Part shown: piece by piece, positions 1 to 5,012 of the stretch
How positions within the stretch are numbered: the stretch's first letter is position 1
How the letters are laid out: every line of letters starts with the position of its first letter
DNA from: VGRW01 sp031396695
GTDB lineage: Bacteria; Myxococcota_A; UBA9160; SZUA-336
NCBI GenBank assembly: GCA_031396695.1
Contig: JANNLG010000246.1
Coordinates: forward strand, 1-5,012
Direction of reading: 5' to 3'
Length of the DNA: 5,012 bases
Position numbers and translations under genes: made by a program
The notes under the pieces: model-generated
Seen by the model: the letters and a program-made list of their open reading frames with translations, nothing else
The model's database searches: none
What the model was told of the DNA's origin: nothing

Positions 1-1623
1 TCGTCGCTCCCGCCGCCGATCGAGCCGGTCTGCAGCGCCGCGACCGGTCCGGCCGACCCGACCGAGCTGATCTTCGACCCCGACCGCGTGCTGCAGGTCT
101 CGATCACGATGGCGCCCGCGGACTGGGACGCTCTGCGTTTCCAGGCGCGCGACGTGTACGACACGCTCGGCCCCACCTGCATGGATGGGCCGCCGCCCAG
201 CCCGTACACGGAGTTCCCGGCCGCGATCAGCGTCGACGGCGAATCGCTGTCGCTGGTCAGCGTGCGCAAGAAGGGTTTCTACGGCTCGTCCGACCAGTTC
301 AAGCCGTCGCTCAAGCTGGACCTCGGCGAGTACGTCGCCGGCCAGACCATCTCGGGTCTCGACCGCTTCACGTTCAACAACGCGCGCCAGGATCCGGCGC
401 TGGTCAAGCAGTGCCTCGGCTACGCGCTGTTCGCAGCGGCGGGCGTGCCCGCGTCGCGCTGCAACTTCGCCAACGTGACGGTGAACGGCCAGAACCTGGG
501 CGTGTACGTGAACGTCGAGGACATCAAGGAGCCGATGCTCGCGCGTCACTTTCCGAACACCACGGGCAATCTCTACGAGGGCGCGCTCAGCGACTTCCGC
601 CCGCAGTACGTGAACACCTTCGAGAAGAAAACCAACGAGGATGATCCGAGCCGCGCGGATCTCGACGCGCTCGTGGCCGCGCTCGAGCTGCCCGACGACC
701 AGCTGCTGGCCGCGCTCGAGCCGCTGGTCGATCTCGACGACTTCTACACCTTCTGGGCGGTCGAAGGGTTCGTCGGTCATTGGGACGGCTACCAATCCAA
801 CCGCAACAATTTCTGGATCTACTTCGATCCCGCGAACGGCGGCCGGCTGCGCTTCCTGCCCTGGGGCATCGACGCGCTGTTCGAGAACGGCAACCCGTTC
901 GTCGGACAGACCGGTCAGGCGCCGGTGGTTTCGCCGCGCGCGCTGCTGGCGCGCCGGCTCTATCTGCATCCGGCCACACGGCCGCTCTTCCTCGCGCGCG
1001 TGCAGCTCATGCTCGACACGATCTGGAACGAGGCGGCGCTGCAAGCCGAGATCAACCGCATGCAGGCGTTGCTGCTGCCGTACTCGGGCAACATCAACAC
1101 GCTGCTGAACGAGATTCGCAGCTGGATCACGAACCGGCGCGCGTTCGTGCTCGGGCAGATCGGCGGCGGCGGCGTGGCGTGGACGACGCCGCTCGACGCA
1201 CCCGCGTGCCTCGCGCTGGTCGGAGCCACGAGCGGGACTTTCAGCACCACCTACGGTGCGTCGAGCTCGTCCGCGACGATGAGCCTCGCGCTGTTCGGCA
1301 GTCCCGTGAATTTCATCGGCTACGACACCAATGCCAGCACCGACGCGAATCTGTCGGTGCTGCGCGTGACGGCGTTCAAGACCGGCTTCGCGGGCGCGCA
1401 TACCGCGCTGATCTCCGTGCACCCCGCGCTGATGACGCCGGGAACGATTCCGCTCGGCGGCGCGCTCGTGCCGTTCGTCGAGAGCTCGTTCGTCCCGTCG
1501 TCGCAGCTCATCCGCCTGCTCGTGAACGGCAGCGTCACGTTCACGTCCGCGGGTACGACTCCGGGAGCTCCGGTGATCGGCACGTTCAGCGGCGACGTCG
1601 GACAGTTCGTGCCGCTGCCCTGA
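1..1623 (+). CDS. CotH-family secreted protein (atypical protein kinase fold), 5'-partial
   Basis: The frame is open from base 1 to the TGA at 1621-1623 (540 visible residues), so the true start and any signal peptide lie left of the window. The GTG at 88 is an internal valine. A Pro-rich linker opens the visible part. The CotH domain follows, from the strand 'DRVLQVSITM' (about base 79) to about base 1160. Its landmarks are RKKG (265-276), 'FKPSLKLDL' (298-324), 'LDRFTFNNARQDP' (358-396), 'GVYVNVEDI' (499-525), 'WDGYQSNRNNFWIY' (781-822) and FLPWGID (853-873). In Bacillus, CotH phosphorylates spore-coat proteins; many other homologues are secreted proteins of unknown substrate. The candidate catalytic and metal-binding Asp (784-786, 871-873) and the Glu at 517-519 are kept, but the usual PWDxD reads PWGID. 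A Gly-rich linker (1162-1173) precedes a Ser/Thr-rich, probably all-beta C-terminal region (about 1195-1620) that I do not recognise. The family call is firm; kinase activity and substrate are inference. Confidence 0.88.
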   Translation, partial: SSLPPPIEPVCSAATGPADPTELIFDPDRVLQVSITMAPADWDALRFQARDVYDTLGPTCMDGPPPSPYTEFPAAISVDGESLSLVSVRKKGFYGSSDQFKPSLKLDLGEYVAGQTISGLDRFTFNNARQDPALVKQCLGYALFAAAGVPASRCNFANVTVNGQNLGVYVNVEDIKEPMLARHFPNTTGNLYEGALSDFRPQYVNTFEKKTNEDDPSRADLDALVAALELPDDQLLAALEPLVDLDDFYTFWAVEGFVGHWDGYQSNRNNFWIYFDPANGGRLRFLPWGIDALFENGNPFVGQTGQAPVVSPRALLARRLYLHPATRPLFLARVQLMLDTIWNEAALQAEINRMQALLLPYSGNINTLLNEIRSWITNRRAFVLGQIGGGGVAWTTPLDAPACLALVGATSGTFSTTYGASSSSATMSLALFGSPVNFIGYDTNASTDANLSVLRVTAFKTGFAGAHTALISVHPALMTPGTIPLGGALVPFVESSFVPSSQLIRLLVNGSVTFTSAGTTPGAPVIGTFSGDVGQFVPLP

Positions 1624-1693
1624 GGCGGACGAGTCGCGTGCGCGCCTTCGAGCGTGACCGGTCCGATCTCCAGCAACGGGGCACTGGCTCGGT

Positions 1694-2206
1694 CTATGCC
1701 AGCGGATAGCGGCGCGAGGCCTCGTACAGCACGATCGCAGCCGCCGTGGTCAGGTTGATCGCGCCGCCCAAACCGTCGGACGGGATCTCGATGCGCTGGT
1801 CCGCGAGCTCGAGCACCGCCTTCGAGATGCCGTGTCGCTCCGCGCCCAGCACCAGACAGAGAGGCGAGGCCGAGCGCAGGGCTTCGGGCGCGACGCTGTC
1901 GTCGCCGAGCTCCACGACCGCGATCGAATAGCCCGCCGCTCGGCTCTCCGCGACGACTTCGGCTGCGCTCGCGCGCGACTCCCAGGGAACCCAGCCCAGC
2001 GTACCGGCCGCGGCCTTCGTGAGCTTGCGCTTGTGCGGCACGAGCTCGAAGCCGCACACGTACAGCCGCTCGACGCGGAACGCGTCGCACAGCCGGAACA
2101 TCGTGCCGATGTTCGGCAGCTGCGTCACGCCGTCGAGCACGACCCGGATCGGCCGCCGCGGCAGCGTCGGGAACACGCTTCGATCGGCGCGGAGCGGGAG
2201 CGGCAT
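1694..2206 (-). CDS. SpoU/TrmH-family RNA 2'-O-methyltransferase
   Basis: A 170-residue protein on the minus strand ending at TAG (1696-1694). SpoU (SPOUT, trefoil-knot) enzymes transfer a methyl group from S-adenosylmethionine to a ribose 2'-OH in tRNA or rRNA. All three SpoU motifs are visible: motif 1 'LPNIGTMFRLCDAF' (residues 30-43, with N32 and catalytic-type R38), motif 2 'LVLGAERHGIS' (118-128) and motif 3 'IEIPSDGLGGAINLTTAA' (139-156, with N151). The length suits a single-domain SpoU enzyme without the N-terminal RNA-binding domain of rRNA methyltransferases such as RlmB. The target nucleotide cannot be named, and motif 3 lacks the TrmL-type sequence. I chose the ATG at 2206 because it leaves a 66-base divergent gap. 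An in-frame ATG at 2266 would add 20 residues but lies only six bases from the start of the opposing gene. Neither start has a good Shine-Dalgarno sequence. The long open frame upstream of these starts, on this strand, is antisense to the monooxygenase and not coding. Confidence 0.87.
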   Translation of the reverse strand: MPLPLRADRSVFPTLPRRPIRVVLDGVTQLPNIGTMFRLCDAFRVERLYVCGFELVPHKRKLTKAAAGTLGWVPWESRASAAEVVAESRAAGYSIAVVELGDDSVAPEALRSASPLCLVLGAERHGISKAVLELADQRIEIPSDGLGGAINLTTAAAIVLYEASRRYPLA

Positions 2207-2227
2207 CGCTCGGGTTCTACCAGTCGC

Positions 2228-2254
2228 CGCGAGAATTCGCGATCCGACGCGGAT
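2228..2254. promoter_or_regulatory. Two adjacent short inverted repeats in a divergent intergenic gap
   Basis: The 66-base gap between the divergently read methyltransferase and monooxygenase genes contains two abutting imperfect palindromes: CGCGA-GAAT-TCGCG (2228-2241) and ATCCG-ACG-CGGAT (2242-2254). Each has perfect five-base arms. Their position between two start codons suits an operator, and the promoters of both genes would be expected near here. I see no convincing -35/-10 pair. In DNA this GC-rich, five-base arms can arise by chance, so a regulatory role is inference. If the methyltransferase starts at 2266 instead, the repeats are coding. Confidence 0.25.
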
Positions 2255-2272
2255 TGCGGTAGCCATCGCCCG

Positions 2273-3298
2273 ATGTTTCCGGTGTCGGTCCTGGATCTCG
2301 CGCCGATCACGGCCGGCGGCAGCGCCGCCCGGTCGTTCCGCAACTCGCTCGATCTGGCGCGTCACGCCGAGCGCTGGGGCTACCAGCGCTACTGGCTGGC
2401 CGAGCACCACAGCATGCCCGGGATCGCGAGCGCGGCGACCGCGGTCGTGATCGGGCACGTCGCCGCGGGCACGTCGACGATTCGCGTCGGTGCAGGCGGA
2501 ATCATGCTGCCGAACCACGCTCCGCTGATGATCGCCGAGCAGTTCGGCACGCTCGAGTCGCTGTTTCCCGGGCGCATCGACCTGGGTCTGGGTCGCGCGC
2601 CGGGTACCGACATGATCACGGCGCGCGCGCTGCGCCGAACGCTGGCCTCGGACCCGGAGAAGTTCCCGCAGGACGTCGTCGAGCTGATGGGCTACTTCGA
2701 GCCCGCGCAGCCCGGCCAGCAAGTCGTGGCCGTGCCGGGCGCCGGTCTCGCGGTGCCGATCTGGATCCTCGGCTCGAGCCTGTTCGGCGCGCAGGTCGCC
2801 GCGCTGCTCGGTCTGCCGTTCGCGTTCGCGTCGCACTTCGCGCCGGCGGATCTCGAGCCCGCGATCGAGATCTACCGCGAGCGCTTCAAGCCTTCGGCGC
2901 AGCTCGAGCGTCCCTACGTGATGCTCGGCTTCAACGTGTTCGCGGCAGACAGCGACGACGAAGCGCGCTTCCTGGCCAGCTCGATGCAGCAGGCGTTCGT
3001 GAATCTGCGCAGCGGCCGGCCGTCGACGCTGCCGCCGCCCGTGCGCGATTTCGAAGGGGTGCTGTCGGGCTCGGCGCGCGCGCTGCTCGAGCAGGTGCTC
3101 GAGTGCTCGGCGATCGGCGGACCCGAGACGGTGCGACGTGCGCTGCTCGCGTTCGTCGCCCGCACGGGCGCCGACGAGCTGATGATCAACTCGATGATCT
3201 TCGATCACGCGGCGCGCCTGCGTTCCTACGAGATCGCGGCCGGCGCGGCCAGCGCTCAGCCCGCGCGCGACGCCGCGCGCCGCAACACCTCCGCGTAG
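2273..3298 (+). CDS. Luciferase-like flavin monooxygenase, YhbW-like (LLM class)
   Basis: A 341-residue cytoplasmic protein of the bacterial luciferase-like TIM-barrel superfamily, whose members use reduced FMN (some F420) to oxidise a substrate with O2. It closely follows E. coli YhbW (about 335 residues) throughout: 'LDLAPI' (7-12), 'WLAEHHSMPGIASA' (41-54), 'GGIMLPNHAPLMIAEQFGTL' (75-94), 'PGRIDLGLGRAPGTD' (99-113), 'LGSSLFGAQ' (166-174), 'LPFAFASHFAP' (181-191), 'SMQQAFVNLRSG' (237-248) and 'IFDHAARLRSYE' (309-320). The physiological substrate of YhbW-type proteins is not established. The ATG at 2273 puts the first beta strand at the expected distance from the N-terminus; the Shine-Dalgarno sequence is poor. 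The last 14 or so residues, after the conserved 'RLRSYE' helix, are a low-complexity Ala/Arg tail that lies in the 43-base overlap with the convergent desaturase. I leave the gene symbol empty because orthology to yhbW is not proven. Confidence 0.93.
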   Translation: MFPVSVLDLAPITAGGSAARSFRNSLDLARHAERWGYQRYWLAEHHSMPGIASAATAVVIGHVAAGTSTIRVGAGGIMLPNHAPLMIAEQFGTLESLFPGRIDLGLGRAPGTDMITARALRRTLASDPEKFPQDVVELMGYFEPAQPGQQVVAVPGAGLAVPIWILGSSLFGAQVAALLGLPFAFASHFAPADLEPAIEIYRERFKPSAQLERPYVMLGFNVFAADSDDEARFLASSMQQAFVNLRSGRPSTLPPPVRDFEGVLSGSARALLEQVLECSAIGGPETVRRALLAFVARTGADELMINSMIFDHAARLRSYEIAAGAASAQPARDAARRNTSA

Positions 3299-4227
3299 CC
3301 GTTCGCGACGCAGGCGTGGTCGAGCACGCCGCGCTCGCGCAAGAGCGCGTGGAAGCGCGGCAGCTTGTAGTGCGGCACGGTCATGATCAGGTGATGCTCG
3401 AGGTGGTAGTTCACGCGGTTGGGCGCGATGAACAGCCGCTCCAGCGGACTCGCGAGCGTGGTGCGCGTGTTGTTCAGCACGTCGGCGGCGTTGGGCGTGA
3501 GCGCGTGCTCGGCGATCGAGCGGATGCGCGTGAACAGCCGGTTCGTGGTCAGCCACGCGACCACCCAGAGCAGGTAGAGCTCGGGATGCCCGGCCCACGC
3601 GAGGATCGCGAGCAGCACGGCGTTGGTGAGCGCGACCGGCACCAGCTTGTGCCAGCCGGTGTCGGGTTGGTCGCCGCGGCTCATGCCCTGGTCACGCTGC
3701 GAGCGGCCGCGCCCGTAGCCGATGTCGCGCAGGAACACGGCCTTCGCCTGCTTGATGCCCGTCTGACCGGAGAGATCGCGGAAGACCTTGCGCGCGAAGC
3801 TCGCGCGCGAGATCGGAAACGGCGTGACGAGCCCCAGGTCGGGATCCCTCTCCGAGCCCGTGTGCACGTGATGCACCAGGTGGTAGCGGCGGTAGGGCTC
3901 GACTTCGGCCCAGATCGGATACGCGGCGAGCCAATTGCCGGCCCAGTCGTTCAAACGCCGATTGCCGAACAGCGAGCGGTGCGCAGCCTCGTGCATGAGG
4001 ATCGCGAAGCCGAGCTGGCGAGCGCCGATCGCGAACAGCGCGAACACGATCGTGAGCGGATTGGGCGCCCACGCGACCAGCGCCATGGCGCCGAACACGA
4101 TGGCCCAGTTCAGCGCGATCGAATACGCGCCGTGCAGATTGTCGGTGTCGAGCAGCTCGCGCCGCTCTTCGGCGCTGAGCGATTCGCGCCAGTTCCAGGT
4201 CTCCCAGTCGGTCATCGGCGTGCTCAC
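3256..4227 (-). CDS. Membrane fatty acid desaturase (three-histidine-box di-iron type)
   Basis: A 323-residue integral membrane protein ending at TGA (3258-3256). Enzymes of this family use a di-iron centre, O2 and electrons from a ferredoxin or cytochrome to insert a double bond into an acyl chain; some relatives hydroxylate instead. All three histidine boxes are present: HEAAH (79-83), 'HLVHHVH' (116-122) and 'NYHLEHH' (273-279), the last followed by 'LIMTVPHYKLP' (280-290). The conserved 'RSIAEHA' (236-242) adds a further likely ligand, H241. Hydrophobic stretches at about 38-53, 57-78, 195-212 and 217-230 give the usual two membrane hairpins, with the boxes on the cytoplasmic side. Length and motif spacing look complete. 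The GTG at 4227 is preferred over the ATG at 4215 because a GAGGAG lies six bases upstream of it. It follows the PaaX-type gene by one base. Regiospecificity and lipid substrate cannot be read from the sequence. Confidence 0.94.
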   Translation of the reverse strand: MSTPMTDWETWNWRESLSAEERRELLDTDNLHGAYSIALNWAIVFGAMALVAWAPNPLTIVFALFAIGARQLGFAILMHEAAHRSLFGNRRLNDWAGNWLAAYPIWAEVEPYRRYHLVHHVHTGSERDPDLGLVTPFPISRASFARKVFRDLSGQTGIKQAKAVFLRDIGYGRGRSQRDQGMSRGDQPDTGWHKLVPVALTNAVLLAILAWAGHPELYLLWVVAWLTTNRLFTRIRSIAEHALTPNAADVLNNTRTTLASPLERLFIAPNRVNYHLEHHLIMTVPHYKLPRFHALLRERGVLDHACVANGYAEVLRRAASRAG

Positions 4228-4228
4228 G

Positions 4229-5012
4229 TCAGGCTCCTCTCGCGTGGCCGAGCGCGGCCGCGCGCGCCTCGCCGGAGAGGCCGGCGAGATTCGCCGGTGC
4301 GCTCCGGTGCGGCGCGTCGTGCGCGCTCATGAAATCGCTCCAGCGCGCGCGTCCAGCGCGGTCGTAGTCGCGCATCGCGGCGACCAGCGCGCGGCGCTCG
4401 GACTCGGGCGCGATCGCCTCGGGCAGGCACGGATCGAGCGCGATCTGCCGGATCGCGCGCCCGCCGACCAGAAACGTCTCGACCATGGCCGCCTCGCCGC
4501 GCAGGCGCGGCAGGCGCGCGCTGCTGCGCTCGATCGCTTCGCGCGCCTCGCGTTGTGCGCGCGCGAGGGCGGCGCCGTCCCAGAGCTTTCTCGCGCGGGC
4601 TTCGGTCTTCTCGTCGAGCTGGCTCAGAGCGACGACGCGCGCGTCCGGGTCGAGTCCGAGCTCGTGCAGTTCCGCGCGCGCGCCTGCGACACCGTCGCGC
4701 AAGTTGTCGGGTCGGATGAACAAGCCGGGCTCGAGCTCCGCGAAACCGAAGAAGGCGAGGGCGCGCGCGTCGCGGCGCCGCGCCGGCCGATCGCCGCGCG
4801 CGAGCCGGTGCACGAACGCGCCGATCCACTCGCCGCTCCAGCGCAGAGTGCGCGCATCGGTACTCGACCAGCCGCCGACCCGACGCGAGATCGGCTGCGC
4901 GCTCGCCGCCAGCCGGTAGCGGCCCGGCTCATCGCGCTCGACCAGACCGCGTGCGAGCAGGCGCGCGAGCGCGACGCGCACGCCGTTCTCGGCCAGGCCG
5001 AACAGGGCGCCC
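4229..5012 (-). CDS. PaaX-family transcriptional regulator, 5'-partial
   Basis: The minus-strand frame is open from the window edge to TGA (4231-4229), with 260 visible residues. The GTG at 4981 is an internal valine of the DNA-binding helix, not a start. The visible N-terminus, 'FGLAENGVRVALARLLARGL', matches the second half of a PaaX winged helix-turn-helix (recognition helix and approach to the wing), followed by 'GRYRL'. Next comes the PaaX central domain, which has a Cas2-like fold, with 'LRWSGEWIGAFVHRL' and 'FFGFAELEPGLFIRPDNL' (visible residues about 87-104). The PaaX C-terminal domain follows, with 'RQIALDPCLPEAIAP' (about 188-202) and 'YDRAGRARWSDFM'. E. coli PaaX is about 316 residues, so roughly 50 N-terminal residues are probably missing. 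E. coli PaaX represses phenylacetate catabolism in response to phenylacetyl-CoA, but no paa gene is visible here. The tight coupling to a desaturase suggests it senses or controls lipid metabolism; that is inference. Confidence 0.85.
   Translation of the reverse strand, partial: GALFGLAENGVRVALARLLARGLVERDEPGRYRLAASAQPISRRVGGWSSTDARTLRWSGEWIGAFVHRLARGDRPARRRDARALAFFGFAELEPGLFIRPDNLRDGVAGARAELHELGLDPDARVVALSQLDEKTEARARKLWDGAALARAQREAREAIERSSARLPRLRGEAAMVETFLVGGRAIRQIALDPCLPEAIAPESERRALVAAMRDYDRAGRARWSDFMSAHDAPHRSAPANLAGLSGEARAAALGHARGA
4234..4239 (-). promoter_or_regulatory. Strong Shine-Dalgarno for the desaturase, inside the upstream gene
   Basis: On the minus strand GAGGAG occupies 4239-4234, six bases from the GTG at 4227. 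It lies within the last codons of the PaaX-type gene (Arg-Gly-Ala-stop), and that gene's TGA (4231-4229) falls inside the spacer. This decides the GTG start over the ATG at 4215, which would sit 18 bases away, and it suggests reinitiation or translational coupling between the two genes. Confidence 0.75.

Noticed and set aside
1624..1693. A possible bidirectional terminator between the convergent CotH and methyltransferase genes.
   Set aside because: I found only an eight-base palindrome without a loop (1656-1663) and a CGCG-TG-CGCG repeat with too small a loop; neither is followed by a T-run on either strand.
780..1709. A 309-codon open frame overlapping the CotH gene and its downstream gap.
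   Set aside because: The translation is dominated by Arg/Ala and shares bases with a clear CotH domain in another frame; it is a GC-rich shadow.
1832..2272. An upstream in-frame extension of the monooxygenase, adding 147 codons.
   Set aside because: It is antisense to the methyltransferase, shows no conservation pattern, and the ATG at 2273 already gives the family's normal N-terminus.
3087..3104. Repeated TGCTCGAG units near the end of the monooxygenase gene.
   Set aside because: They fall in phase with common Leu-Glu codons in a coding helix and are explained by codon preference.
2267..3598. A very long minus-strand open frame (634 codons in all, 1694-3598) that contains the methyltransferase at its end.
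   Set aside because: Only the part from about 2206 down to 1694 has SpoU motifs. The rest is antisense to the monooxygenase and the overlapping desaturase and is an Arg/Ala-rich translation with no recognisable domain, as expected from GC-rich DNA with few stops.
3103..4332. A 409-codon plus-strand open frame opposite the desaturase.
   Set aside because: It is antisense to a desaturase with all catalytic motifs intact, its translation is Arg-rich low complexity, and it has no recognisable domain or ribosome binding site.

Overview
The window is about 5 kb of very GC-rich bacterial chromosome, with G or C at most third codon positions. It is dense with ordinary-looking genes. The set is a secreted CotH-type protein, a SpoU RNA methyltransferase, a YhbW-like flavin monooxygenase, a membrane fatty acid desaturase and a PaaX-type regulator. 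This would fit a GC-rich environmental proteobacterium or a Myxococcota/Deltaproteobacteria-like lineage, but nothing in the sequence fixes the taxon. I see no RNA genes, insertion sequences, CRISPR array, phage genes or defence modules.

Layout from left to right. Positions 1-1623 (+) hold the 3' part of a large extracytoplasmic CotH-family protein whose start lies left of the window. A 70-base gap (1624-1693) with no convincing terminator separates it from a convergent SpoU/TrmH-family methyltransferase (1694-2206, -). A short divergent gap (2207-2272) carries two adjacent small inverted repeats and leads into a luciferase-like monooxygenase (2273-3298, +). That gene runs tail to tail into a fatty acid desaturase (3256-4227, -), and the last 43 bases of the two genes overlap. 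Immediately upstream of the desaturase, with one base between stop and start, is a PaaX-type regulator (4229 to beyond 5012, -) whose N-terminus lies outside the window.

The only clear functional unit is the regulator-desaturase pair. It appears to be one transcript with translational coupling, so the regulator may govern membrane lipid unsaturation rather than phenylacetate breakdown, the process for which PaaX is named. The other three genes look like independent neighbours. I did not find a convincing undescribed system. The points most worth a second look are the regulator-desaturase coupling, the variant active-site motif and extra C-terminal domain of the CotH protein, the variant SpoU motif, and the repeats in the divergent gap.
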